Positions 1 through 7,681 of a stretch of 53,494 nucleotides of DNA are shown here, in pieces. The stretch's first letter is position 1. Each line of letters begins with the position of its first letter. The stretch is from an uncultured Lachnospiraceae bacterium (GTDB lineage: Bacteria > Bacillota > Clostridia > Lachnospirales > Lachnospiraceae): positions 1 to 53,494 of the forward strand of contig CAMNTQ010000021.1 in assembly GCA_946558695.1 (NCBI GenBank), given 5' to 3'. The notes under the pieces are model-generated. The model searched no databases, was not told the origin of the DNA, and was given only the letters and a program-made list of their open reading frames with translations. The position numbers and the translations under genes were made by a program.

Positions 1-5
1 TTTTT

Positions 6-39
6 CAAAGCGGAATTTAATCTTACAAAGTGGAATTTA
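6..39. repeat. Two imperfect 14-bp direct repeats, 20-bp period
   Basis: The 14-mer at 6-19 recurs at 26-39 with a single change (CAAAG, then C or T, then GGAATTTA). Repeats of about 20 bp like this are typical of the multi-repeat ends of IS21-type elements, so an insertion sequence may lie just left of the window. No transposase is visible here, so the IS link is inference. Confidence 0.35.
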
Positions 40-66
40 CTTTTTCAATTCACCGTATCTGTAAAA

Positions 67-933
67 TCACTTCTTTTCAGGGAACTTTTTATCTATATAT
101 TGTGTCACTCCCAAAGAAAACCATATATCATACCTGGATTTCTTTAGAAACAATAAATTACTGGATTCATTTCCCATTTTATTATCCATTGCGTTTAATT
201 GTTTTTCCACGTCAGCATTCCTCCTCACTTCTGAGCCATATATTTGAAACTGATAATTCGTAAATTGATATGTCGACCATATAATATATTGCAGACCGAT
301 TGCATACTCAGATAGCTTCAAAGAATTTAAGTGAACTACTTTATCATCCGGCATAGATGATAAAGTCCCGTCATTCACTATAAAATCATGATACTCCCTT
401 AAAAATTTTATTTTCTTTGTTTCCTTCTTTAAAAATTTTACAAGATTCAGATTCACATCACTCAGGCAAAAGTCATCATAATAGATCATATCGTTCCCTC
501 CTCCAAACTCCCTCTTTTCTTCATAGATCCCTATCAACTCAGAAGCATATCGGGCAGATTCTCCATTAGCAAGTGCACTATCTTTTATGATGTTCTCATC
601 CATTAATTGTTTTATCGCATCTTCCGTCAGAAAATCCAGATTAAATAAGAACAGCATCTCATATATATTTTCTTCCTTACATGAAAATTCACCATCTATC
701 TTTTTTGTGACATCAACTTTAGACACAATGTCTGATGCCCTCTGCATAAATTGGTCATAACCCACTGTTCTGACAACAATATCCATATTTGTTTCATTTT
801 CATCTCCTATAATCTTATCGACTAATGGAAAGCCCGAAAAAAACATTCCCGCGGCTAAAACCGTTAAAAACAATATAGAAATTACTACTACTTTAATTAT
901 TTTTGTTGTTGCATTTTTTTGTTTTGACTTCAT
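67..933 (-). CDS. Membrane-anchored protein of unknown function, 288 aa
   Basis: I do not recognise this family. A lysine-rich N-terminus (KSKQKN) is followed by one hydrophobic segment at about residues 13-34. This would act as an uncleaved anchor or signal peptide and put the rest of the chain outside the cytoplasm. The remaining 250 residues are acidic and rich in Asn, Lys and Tyr, with no cysteine pattern or catalytic motif that I can name. The ATG has a GAGG ribosome site 7 nt upstream. The gene is more AT-rich than the ribosomal genes beside it, as expected for accessory or surface genes. It lies beyond the terminator of the rplT operon and so is probably transcribed on its own. Confidence 0.7.
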   Translation of the reverse strand: MKSKQKNATTKIIKVVVISILFLTVLAAGMFFSGFPLVDKIIGDENETNMDIVVRTVGYDQFMQRASDIVSKVDVTKKIDGEFSCKEENIYEMLFLFNLDFLTEDAIKQLMDENIIKDSALANGESARYASELIGIYEEKREFGGGNDMIYYDDFCLSDVNLNLVKFLKKETKKIKFLREYHDFIVNDGTLSSMPDDKVVHLNSLKLSEYAIGLQYIIWSTYQFTNYQFQIYGSEVRRNADVEKQLNAMDNKMGNESSNLLFLKKSRYDIWFSLGVTQYIDKKFPEKK

Positions 934-1003
934 TTATTTACCTCATAACTGACATTCCAAAATAACTATTTGTCATATTTTTGAAAACCGGGTCTATAAG
1001 AAA

Positions 1004-1031
1004 AAACAAACTGCCTCAGGGCAGTTTGTTT
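1004..1031 (-). terminator. Terminator of the infC-rpmI-rplT operon
   Basis: A 12-bp inverted repeat (AAACAAACTGCC with GGCAGTTTGTTT) has a short loop. On the minus strand a T-run follows it. It lies 18 nt beyond the rplT stop codon. Confidence 0.9.
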
Positions 1032-1048
1032 ACATAATCTCTCTGATT

Positions 1049-1405
1049 TTATGCAAGCTTAGCTTTTGCAAGCTCTGCTACAGATGTAAAGCCTTCTGCG
1101 TCATTTACAGCCATCTCAGCCAGCATCTTCCTGTTAATATCAACATTCGCCAATTTCAGGCCGTGCATCAGTCTGCTGTAGGATAAACCGTTCATTCTTG
1201 CAGCAGCGTTGATACGTGCGATCCAAAGCTGACGCATCTGGCGCTTTCTCTGCTTTCTTCCTGCGTAAGCAGATGTGAGGGCTCTCATAACAGACTGCTT
1301 TGCAACTCTGTACTGTTTGGAACGTGCTCCTCTGTATCCTTTCGCTAATTTTAAAGTTCTGTTATGTCTTTTTTTAGCGTTTAATCCGCCTTTGATTCTT
1401 GCCAT
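1049..1405 (-). CDS. rplT: 50S ribosomal protein L20
   Basis: L20 binds 23S rRNA early in large-subunit assembly. In many bacteria it also represses its own operon by binding the leader mRNA. The 118-aa length is normal for the family. The N-terminus ([16 protein letters not shown]) and the RGARSKQYR and [16 protein letters not shown] stretches are diagnostic. An AGGAGG ribosome site precedes the ATG. It is the last gene of infC-rpmI-rplT, 46 nt after rpmI, and is followed by a strong terminator. Confidence 0.98.
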   Translation of the reverse strand: MARIKGGLNAKKRHNRTLKLAKGYRGARSKQYRVAKQSVMRALTSAYAGRKQRKRQMRQLWIARINAAARMNGLSYSRLMHGLKLANVDINRKMLAEMAVNDAEGFTSVAELAKAKLA

Positions 1406-1451
1406 CTCTTATATCCTCCTTCAAATTCTTACCATCTCCAAAAGCTTAAGC

Positions 1452-1649
1452 TTACAGATACGGCAATACCTTCTTCATATTCTTTACGTTTGTTGCATCC
1501 GTAACGGTCGGCTTCCTAAGATTTCTTTTCCTCTTTGTAGATTTCTTAGTTAAGATATGGCTCTTATAAGCTTTATTTCTGACCAGCTTTCCTGTACCTG
1601 TTTTTTTGAAGCGCTTTGCAGCCGCTCTATTTGTTTTGATTTTTGGCAT
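1452..1649 (-). CDS. rpmI: 50S ribosomal protein L35
   Basis: This is a small basic large-subunit protein of 65 aa, the usual size. The start [20 protein letters not shown] is the family signature, followed by [19 protein letters not shown] good ribosome site (AAGGAGG) precedes the ATG. It lies between infC and rplT, the almost universal order, with about 30 nt separating it from infC, so it is cotranscribed from the promoter at 2357-2385. Confidence 0.98.
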   Translation of the reverse strand: MPKIKTNRAAAKRFKKTGTGKLVRNKAYKSHILTKKSTKRKRNLRKPTVTDATNVKNMKKVLPYL

Positions 1650-1679
1650 GTTAATTTCCTCCTTGATTTGTATATATTT

Positions 1680-2186
1680 TTAACGTTTTTCAGTTAAAAC
1701 CATACTCATGTTCCTGCCTTCCAGCTTCGGCTGTTTCTCAACTGTCGCGACATCCTCAAGCTGTTTCGCGAAGTCGTCTAAAATGTGCCTGCTCTGCTGC
1801 ACATGAGCCATCTCACGGCCTCTGAAACGCAGGGTGACCTTTACTTTATTGCCTTTGCCAATAAACTTTTTAGCATTATTCACTTTCGTATTCAAGTCGT
1901 TCGTATCAATGTTCGGTGAAAGACGCACTTCCTTAATTTCAACGGTCTTCTGCTTTTTCTTCGCCTCTTTTTCTTTTCTCGCAAGCTCATAACGGTATTT
2001 CCCATAGTCAATGATCTTGCATACCGGCGGCTGCGCCTTCGGAGCAACCTTTACTAAGTCCAGCTCTGCCTCCTGCGCCAGTCTCATCGCCTCTCTCGAA
2101 GACATAATTCCGAGCTGTTCTCCGTTCTCGCCAATCAAACGTACTTCCTTGTCTCTAATCTGCCCGTTAATCATTAAATCGCTAAT
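1680..2186 (-). CDS. infC: Translation initiation factor IF-3 with an AUU start codon
   Basis: IF-3 binds the 30S subunit, prevents premature 50S joining and proofreads the initiator codon-anticodon pair. The product has the N-domain motif RDKEVRLIGENGEQLGI, the lysine-rich linker (ARKEKEAKKKQK) and the C-domain motif VKVTLRFRGREMAH. I place the start at ATT (2184-2186) and not at the in-frame ATG at 2174. A GGAGGTG ribosome site (2194-2200) is 7 nt from the ATT but 19 nt from the ATG, which has none of its own. The mature N-terminus is then fMet-Ser-Asp-Leu-Met-Ile-Asn, 168 aa in all. Rare AUU starts in infC are a known autoregulatory device, because IF-3 discriminates against its own message. 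First gene of infC-rpmI-rplT. Confidence 0.95.
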   Translation of the reverse strand: MSDLMINGQIRDKEVRLIGENGEQLGIMSSREAMRLAQEAELDLVKVAPKAQPPVCKIIDYGKYRYELARKEKEAKKKQKTVEIKEVRLSPNIDTNDLNTKVNNAKKFIGKGNKVKVTLRFRGREMAHVQQSRHILDDFAKQLEDVATVEKQPKLEGRNMSMVLTEKR

Positions 2187-2204
2187 CGTAGTGCACCTCC
2201 ATCA

Positions 2205-2345
2205 AATAAAATAAGTGAACAGCTTAAGACTATCCACTTACATACCTGCATAAAATCCCAATCTTCGGAATCTGTCATACACAATATCAAACCAATAGTC
2301 ACCCGCTTGTGCTATGGTGAGAGTGGATACTCTGCTTTCTTTTTC
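2205..2345 (-). promoter_or_regulatory. Structured 5' leader of infC-rpmI-rplT (L20-leader-like)
   Basis: About 150 nt separate the promoter from the infC ribosome site. An 8-bp helix (TATCCACT at 2231-2238 with AGTGGATA at 2322-2329) closes a domain of about 99 nt. Inside it lies a smaller hairpin made by TCACC and GGTGA near 2300-2320. Firmicute infC operons commonly carry L20-binding or attenuating leaders. The class assignment here rests on position and pairing only. Confidence 0.6.
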
Positions 2346-2356
2346 ATACGTATGAT

Positions 2357-2385
2357 AGGATAACACACGAATCATGAAATGTCAA
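2357..2385 (-). promoter_or_regulatory. Promoter of infC-rpmI-rplT
   Basis: The minus strand has TTGACA (2380-2385), a 17-bp spacer and TATCCT (2357-2362), close to the sigma-A consensus. Confidence 0.8.
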
Positions 2386-2389
2386 CACT

Positions 2390-3058
2390 TTATTTTACAA
2401 TCCAGCATTCTAACCCATGCGCTCCTGCATATTTTTCAAGATATTCTTTCCCGTACTCCATGACCCTTTCCAAATCTTTATTATCCGAGAACGAATAGAT
2501 AAGAGTCAGCACTTCCTTCGTCTCCTCTGTGATCATCGCCCGCCTCGAATCGCTGGTAGAACTTCCCACAGGGCCCTCACTGTCAGAAATCACCGGAAGG
2601 TACGCGATATTGATCTCATCCTTTCCGATCCCCTGATAAGTCTCGCCTTCCTTTCCCACGCGGAAGACGAGGGACTCCCCGATCTGATCCGCATCGTAAG
2701 AGCCGGCCGAGAACCCCGACTCGATGGAAATCAGATTGTTTGTATCAACAACTGTATTCACCTCATAAAGTCCTTTCCCCTGACCGATACGGCGGATCAG
2801 CGCTTCCGAGGATACACGGTAACGGCTCGGATCTTTTCCAAATGCCTTGTACGCCATCCGGGACTCCTTAATATTCGGAATCTCATTCACACCGCAGTCG
2901 AAAATCGCATCCTTCGTCTTTTTAAATATTTCTTTCTTAAGGTACGTCCACATATCTTCATTCTTCTTTTTCACATCAACATTATACTGAAAGCATCCGA
3001 CTCTCACTGCCGGCCATATCTTTTTCATCTCTTCATCAATACTCAGCTGTTTTTTCAT
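2390..3058 (-). CDS. B3/B4 tRNA-binding-domain protein (PheRS beta-like)
   Basis: This 222-aa protein resembles the stand-alone B3/B4 domain found in the beta subunit of phenylalanyl-tRNA synthetase. Related free-standing proteins are thought to edit or bind tRNA, but this one's substrate is unknown. Supporting stretches are VRVGCFQYNV, the central PSRYRVSSEALIRRIGQGKGLYEVNTVVD and the C-terminal GPVGSSTSDSRRAMITEETKEVLTLIYSF, which is typical of the fold. I start at the ATG at 3058 because AAAGGATG lies just upstream; a longer in-frame reading to 3118 has no better ribosome site. It is divergent from the LysR regulator at 3258, which may control it. Confidence 0.8.
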   Translation of the reverse strand: MKKQLSIDEEMKKIWPAVRVGCFQYNVDVKKKNEDMWTYLKKEIFKKTKDAIFDCGVNEIPNIKESRMAYKAFGKDPSRYRVSSEALIRRIGQGKGLYEVNTVVDTNNLISIESGFSAGSYDADQIGESLVFRVGKEGETYQGIGKDEINIAYLPVISDSEGPVGSSTSDSRRAMITEETKEVLTLIYSFSDNKDLERVMEYGKEYLEKYAGAHGLECWIVK

Positions 3059-3183
3059 AATTTTCATCCTTTCCGCCTGTTTTTTCAAATCATTACGGTT
3101 CACCCGCGCCATTCGCAAAGGCGCTTACAGCGCTTTCGCGCTGCTTCGCAGATATCATATCATATTTTTTTTGCAAACAAAAC

Positions 3184-3212
3184 TTGTTTTTCGTCAAAAT
3201 CCCGTGTAAGAT
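3184..3212 (+). promoter_or_regulatory. Candidate promoter of the LysR gene
   Basis: TTGTTT (3184-3189), a 17-bp spacer and TAAGAT (3207-3212) lie 46 nt before the start codon, between two divergent genes. LysR proteins usually bind such divergent regions. Confidence 0.5.
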
Positions 3213-3257
3213 ATAGAAAAGTTAATTTTTGCAGAAACTTACATGAGGAGGAATGAT

Positions 3258-4127
3258 ATGGACTTAAAAAAATGGCATGTTTTTCTTGCTGTCGCAAAAT
3301 TCGGGAACTTTACCAAAGCCGGCGAAGAGCTTGGATATACGCAGTCCGGTATCACGCAGATGATGAAAAATCTCGAGCGCGAGGTTGGCTTCCCTCTTTT
3401 TAATAAAACGAACCACGGCATCTCCCTCTCCCCCGAGGGGAATTCCCTCCTGCCCTCCATCCGCAATCTGATCGCCTCCAGCGAATCTCTGAAGCAGGAG
3501 ATCTCATTTTTAAAAGGCGCGGAACGCGGAACATTAAAGATCGGCACTTACACAAGCTGTTCCATCCATTGGATTCCGAAAATCATCCGGGAATTCCAGA
3601 AAAACAACCCCGGAATCCTGTTCGACATCATCGAGGGACACGAGAATGAGATCGCAGACTGGGTTCTCAACTACAAAGTAGACATTGGCTTCTGCAGCTA
3701 CCAGAAGAATCAGACCGCGGACTTCATCCCTGTACACAATGACGAAATGCTGGCGATACTTCCCAAAGGACATCCCTTTGCCGAATATAAGGAAATCCCC
3801 TTGGAATTATTTCAGAACGCCCCTTTCATTATCTGTGAATATACCTACAACACCGATATCCACCAGATATTAAAAAAATACGACATCCATCCGGATATTA
3901 AATATACGATGAACAACGATTTCTCCATCCTCTCCATGGTGGAACACAATCTGGGTATCAGCATCCTGCCGGAGCTTGTCATCCGCGGACGCACAGGGAA
4001 CTTCGAGGTACGCCCTCTTACCCCTTATGTATACCGCGAACTCGGCATGGCCGTACACCCGTCCCATGACTGGTCGCCCGCCATGAAGATTTTCATCCGG
4101 TATGCAAAAGAATATCTGCTCGCCTGA
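3258..4127 (+). CDS. LysR-family transcriptional regulator
   Basis: This is a DNA-binding regulator of 289 aa. Residues 1-60 form the winged helix-turn-helix (FGNFTKAGEELGYTQSGITQ with MMKNLEREVGFPLF). Residues about 85-289 form the periplasmic-binding-like effector domain (GTLKIGTYTSCSIHWIPKII). The effector is unknown. The start at 3258 is favoured over the ATG at 3243, because a strong AGGAGG (3246-3251) is correctly spaced only for the former. It is divergent from the B3/B4 gene and convergent with the MATE gene. LysR regulators often control the gene divergent from them, making the B3/B4 gene the first candidate target. Confidence 0.92.
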   Translation: MDLKKWHVFLAVAKFGNFTKAGEELGYTQSGITQMMKNLEREVGFPLFNKTNHGISLSPEGNSLLPSIRNLIASSESLKQEISFLKGAERGTLKIGTYTSCSIHWIPKIIREFQKNNPGILFDIIEGHENEIADWVLNYKVDIGFCSYQKNQTADFIPVHNDEMLAILPKGHPFAEYKEIPLELFQNAPFIICEYTYNTDIHQILKKYDIHPDIKYTMNNDFSILSMVEHNLGISILPELVIRGRTGNFEVRPLTPYVYRELGMAVHPSHDWSPAMKIFIRYAKEYLLA

Positions 4128-4159
4128 CCTTAAGTCTCCAGAGTTCCTGCGCTTTTTTC

Positions 4160-5533
4160 TTACATCTTGCGCAGGATTCTCTTCGCTGTGATCACAAATA
4201 ATGTGGCCGTCGTCAATACGGATATGACATCTGCAACCGGCTCGGCGCGGTAGATCCCCATCACTCCCATGAATTTTGGAAATACGATTGCCAGCGGGAT
4301 CAAAAGGATCACTTTTCTAAGCAGGGCGATAAAGGCCGATACCTTCGCCTGCCCGAGAGCAACAAACGTAGCCTGGCACGCCGACTGGATGCCAAAGACC
4401 GTCATACCAAGAAAATACGTCGGCATCACTTCCGCCGTGAGCGCCACAAGCGCTTCATTGCTCGTAAAAATACCCGCATACACTTCTGGAAAAACGACTG
4501 CAATTCCGCAGAATACGAACATCCCGGTAAATGTGATGGCAAGCATTCTGAAAAATGCGCTTATCACTCTCTCCTTATTCCCGGCGCCGTAATTATAACT
4601 GATGATGGGCTGCACTCCCTGCGTGATCCCCTGAAGAGGAATCGTAATCAGCTGCATAATGCTTGTCATAATCGCCATGGTCCCCACATACAGATCTCCG
4701 CCGTATCTTTGCAGTCCCGAATTCAGCGTAATACTCACAAGGCTTTCCGTGCTCTGCATGATAAACGGAGAGACGCCCAGCGCCGCTATCTGCAGCACCG
4801 TCTTCCTGTCGGGCTTCATGCCTGAAATCTTAAGCTTCACCACACTTTTTTTTGAAGTCAGAAACCGTAATACCCACGCGGCGCTTACCGCCTGCGAGAT
4901 GATTGTGGCGAGCGCCGCTCCCTGCACGTCCATATGAAGCAGAAAGATAAAGACCGGATCAAGACAGATATTGATAACCGCCCCGATCAAGACCGAGAAC
5001 ATCGCTGTCTTTGCCGCTCCCTGCCCGCTGATAAACGTGTTGAGTCCCAATGCCGCCTGCACAAAGATTGTCCCAATCAGATAAATGCCTATGTAGTTCT
5101 CTGCATAGACGATTGTCGCCTCGCTGGCTCCAAACGCATATAGAACCGGCGTCTTGAATACCAAAAAGACGACGGTAAGCACTGCGGAAAACAGACAGAT
5201 CAATCCTGCAGAATTGCCAAGAATCTTCTCTGCTTTTTTATAATCCCGCTTTCCCAGTTCAATGGACGCAAGCGGCGCCCCTCCCATCCCGGCAAATGCA
5301 CTGAAGGCAGATATAAGCATAATGATCGGAAATGTCACTCCCACCCCTGTAAGGGCGACATCTCCATGTCCCGGAATATGGCCGATGTAGATTCTGTCTA
5401 CAATATTATACAAAACATTAATAAGCTGAGCCGTCACCGCCGGAAGGGCCATTGATACCATCAATCTCCCTAACGGGGCGCTGCCCAGCCTTTCATCCTG
5501 TTTTCCCTTTTCCCTCACAGCTTGATCCTGCAT
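4160..5533 (-). CDS. MATE-family multidrug/Na+ antiporter
   Basis: This 457-aa membrane protein has about 12 predicted helices in two MatE halves and exports cationic drugs or metabolites using an ion gradient. Characteristic stretches are LGRLMVSMALPAVTAQLINVLYNIVDRIYIGHIPG in the first half (residues about 20-54) and GVQPIISYNYGAGNKERV in the second. The start at 5533 has AGAGG 7-8 nt upstream; a longer in-frame reading to 5614 runs into the promoter. A good promoter lies at 5605-5633, so it is likely monocistronic. The substrate cannot be read from the sequence. Confidence 0.92.
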   Translation of the reverse strand: MQDQAVREKGKQDERLGSAPLGRLMVSMALPAVTAQLINVLYNIVDRIYIGHIPGHGDVALTGVGVTFPIIMLISAFSAFAGMGGAPLASIELGKRDYKKAEKILGNSAGLICLFSAVLTVVFLVFKTPVLYAFGASEATIVYAENYIGIYLIGTIFVQAALGLNTFISGQGAAKTAMFSVLIGAVINICLDPVFIFLLHMDVQGAALATIISQAVSAAWVLRFLTSKKSVVKLKISGMKPDRKTVLQIAALGVSPFIMQSTESLVSITLNSGLQRYGGDLYVGTMAIMTSIMQLITIPLQGITQGVQPIISYNYGAGNKERVISAFFRMLAITFTGMFVFCGIAVVFPEVYAGIFTSNEALVALTAEVMPTYFLGMTVFGIQSACQATFVALGQAKVSAFIALLRKVILLIPLAIVFPKFMGVMGIYRAEPVADVISVLTTATLFVITAKRILRKM

Positions 5534-5604
5534 AAATATATTCCTCTTTTCCCTGTACATACGCGTTTTTCTATCTTCATTTTCCAAAGAAAACCGTATA
5601 ACAG

Positions 5605-5633
5605 AGTATAGCACACCTGCTTCGGGATTGTAA
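5605..5633 (-). promoter_or_regulatory. Promoter of the MATE gene
   Basis: Minus strand TTACAA (5628-5633), a 17-bp spacer ending in TGC (extended -10) and TATACT (5605-5610). Confidence 0.7.
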
Positions 5634-5650
5634 CATACTTGCTGTATAAT

Positions 5651-7012
5651 TTAGTTTAATTTTACATTTAAATAGCTTCTTCCAGAAAGCGTCTTATTAA
5701 AGCAGATACTGCACAGAATAATCACGCATCCGATCACAAAGCCCCACCAGTTAAAGAGCGCCGTCAAGATCAGAAGCTCCAGCCGCATAAACTTAAGCGC
5801 ATACCCAAGTTCAAAATTCGGCTGCGTATAATTCGCTACCGCCACAAACGCCATATAAAGCATGACTTCACTGTTAAACCATCCCGAATTCACCGAGAAT
5901 TCACCCATGACCAGACCCGCGATGACACTGAGCGGCGTACTCAGCATACTCGGCGTGTTAAGCGCCGCAAGTCTCAGACCGTCAATAGCGATTTCCAGAA
6001 TCAACAGCTGAAAGATCAGCGGAATATTCACGGTATCCTTCACCGCCACAAATGCAAAGACTTTCGGCAGCCAGTTCAGATTCTGCATAAAAAGCAAAAA
6101 TAAAGGAGTCAGAAATACCGTCATGATCGTGATGAGTCCGCGGGCTAGCTTCAGGTATACATTCGTAAGCGTCGGAAAATAATAATCATTCGCTTCCTCG
6201 ATCATATCAAAAATAGAAGTCGGAAGTATCATGGCGGAAGGCGAGTTATCTACTAAGATAACAACCTTTCCTTCCAGAAGGCATGCCGAAGCGGTATCCG
6301 GACGTTCGGTGAATTTAAATTTGGGAAACGGATTGTACCATTTCCTTTTGAACAGACATTCCGCAAGACTCTGCTGATTCATGCGCAGCGCATCGGTACT
6401 GATATTTTCGATACGCTTTCTCACCGTATCAAGAAGTTCTTTATCCACCCGGTCCTCCATGAAGCAGATCGCCACATCCGTGCGGGAACTGTCTCCTACT
6501 TCCGTCATCTCCATGATCAGGTGCGGATCGCGGATCCTTCTTCTCATCAGGGCCGTATTGAACACAATCGTCTCCACAAAGCCGTCTCTGGAACCTCTAA
6601 GCGACTTATCCTTGTCCGGTTCCTCAACGCTTCTGGCCGGATAAGTGCGGCAGTCAATGGCTATGCACGCCTCGTAACCTTCCACAAAAAGACAGGTCAC
6701 GCCGGAAAGCACATTCTTCAGCACCAAATCAAAGTCCCCGATAATGTCTACCTCCACGTAAGGGATACATGCCCTTGAAAATGCAGTCGCATCCACAGGC
6801 ATATCCTCCTTCGTAACCTTCATAAAAGAATCTAGGATCTTTAACATGGTCTCATCCTTCGTAAACCCATCTATAAAATAAAAGGACGCCGCACGCCCCC
6901 CGATATAAATATCCCTCTGGATAATGTCAAAGCTGTTCTTCACAGGAAGAATCCTGTTCATATATGCTGTATTTTCTTCTCTTGAGGCCGTTACCTTCTT
7001 CATATCCGGCAT
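5651..7012 (-). CDS. Spore germination protein, GerA/SpoVAF family
   Basis: Members of this family sit in the inner spore membrane and help spores respond to germinants or release ions. The 453-aa product has the soluble N-terminal half of GerA-type A subunits (RDIYIGGRAASFYFIDGF, YPARSVEEPD, RRRIRDPHLIME, EVGDSSRTDVAICFMEDRVD). The C-terminal half has about five hydrophobic helices (from residue about 290) preceded by VVILVDNSPSAMILPTSIFD. The start at 7012 has GGAGGG at good spacing. The usual B and C partner subunits are not adjacent. This and the length slightly below 490 aa suggest SpoVAF rather than a full receptor. It follows dut on the same strand with a 64-nt gap. Confidence 0.88.
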   Translation of the reverse strand: MPDMKKVTASREENTAYMNRILPVKNSFDIIQRDIYIGGRAASFYFIDGFTKDETMLKILDSFMKVTKEDMPVDATAFSRACIPYVEVDIIGDFDLVLKNVLSGVTCLFVEGYEACIAIDCRTYPARSVEEPDKDKSLRGSRDGFVETIVFNTALMRRRIRDPHLIMEMTEVGDSSRTDVAICFMEDRVDKELLDTVRKRIENISTDALRMNQQSLAECLFKRKWYNPFPKFKFTERPDTASACLLEGKVVILVDNSPSAMILPTSIFDMIEEANDYYFPTLTNVYLKLARGLITIMTVFLTPLFLLFMQNLNWLPKVFAFVAVKDTVNIPLIFQLLILEIAIDGLRLAALNTPSMLSTPLSVIAGLVMGEFSVNSGWFNSEVMLYMAFVAVANYTQPNFELGYALKFMRLELLILTALFNWWGFVIGCVIILCSICFNKTLSGRSYLNVKLN

Positions 7013-7076
7013 AGATATCCCTCCACTCATTTTTTAGTTAGGATGTCCCGATCGCCGGAAAATATGTACCGTACGC

Positions 7077-7607
7077 TTACTTTGTCTGTTTTGACTTTGT
7101 AGTGCTTCCGAATCCTCCGTTCCTTCTCTCCGTCGCATGGTCGTCGAAAGTAATGCCGTATTCCATAAAAATCCCCTGCATAAATCCGCTTCCCGCTGCA
7201 ATCTGCAGGCTTTTTTCTTCCTTAGTATCATTCGTAAGCTTTGCAAAAATATGTCCTTCATTGTCAGAATGATAATAGTCGCTGTCAATAATCCCTACCG
7301 TATTGTTGAGCTGAAGACGGTATTTGAATCCAAGCCCGCTTCTGGGATAACAGCAAAGCACCCAGTCAGGCTCCATCCGCGCACGGATTCCGGTAGGAAG
7401 TTTCACCGTCTCCCCCGGTTTCAGCAGGATATCTACCGGTGCAAAAAAATCATAACCTGCGGAACCTGCCGTAGCTCTGGCTGGAATCTTCAGGTTATCA
7501 TACGCCTCCTTTATCTTCTTCTCATCAGACACTCCGAAGCAGTCTTCAAATCCCTCTTTAAACTGCCCGAAACTTACCTTTTCAAACATTGCGACCCTTT
7601 TTGCCAT
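7077..7607 (-). CDS. dut: Deoxyuridine 5'-triphosphate nucleotidohydrolase (dUTPase)
   Basis: Hydrolyses dUTP to dUMP and pyrophosphate, keeping uracil out of DNA and feeding dTMP synthesis. All five motifs of trimeric dUTPases are present in 176 aa: I AGYDFFAP (50-57), II PRSGLG (88-93), III NTVGIIDSDYY (102-112, with the catalytic Asp), IV AAGSGFMQG (137-145) and V RNGGFGST (162-169). The N-terminus carries about 40 extra residues before the core, longer than the minimal enzyme. AGGAGG lies about 10 nt upstream of the ATG. A perfect hairpin terminator separates it from the upstream symporter gene. Confidence 0.95.
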   Translation of the reverse strand: MAKRVAMFEKVSFGQFKEGFEDCFGVSDEKKIKEAYDNLKIPARATAGSAGYDFFAPVDILLKPGETVKLPTGIRARMEPDWVLCCYPRSGLGFKYRLQLNNTVGIIDSDYYHSDNEGHIFAKLTNDTKEEKSLQIAAGSGFMQGIFMEYGITFDDHATERRNGGFGSTTKSKQTK

Positions 7608-7631
7608 GTTATTTGTTCCTCCTTCAATTCT

Positions 7632-7663
7632 TTATAAAAAGGGCCTTCCGGCCCTTTTTATAA
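7632..7663. terminator. Bidirectional hairpin terminator
   Basis: A perfect 14-bp stem (TTATAAAAAGGGCC with its complement) has a TTCC loop and A/T flanks on both sides. It ends the symporter transcript on the minus strand. Confidence 0.9.
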
Positions 7664-7681
7664 ACATAATATCACAGTCTG

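Noticed and set aside
2417-3256. 279-codon plus-strand frame opposite the B3/B4 gene
   Set aside because: Pure antisense shadow without a ribosome site; the opposite strand has the recognisable protein.
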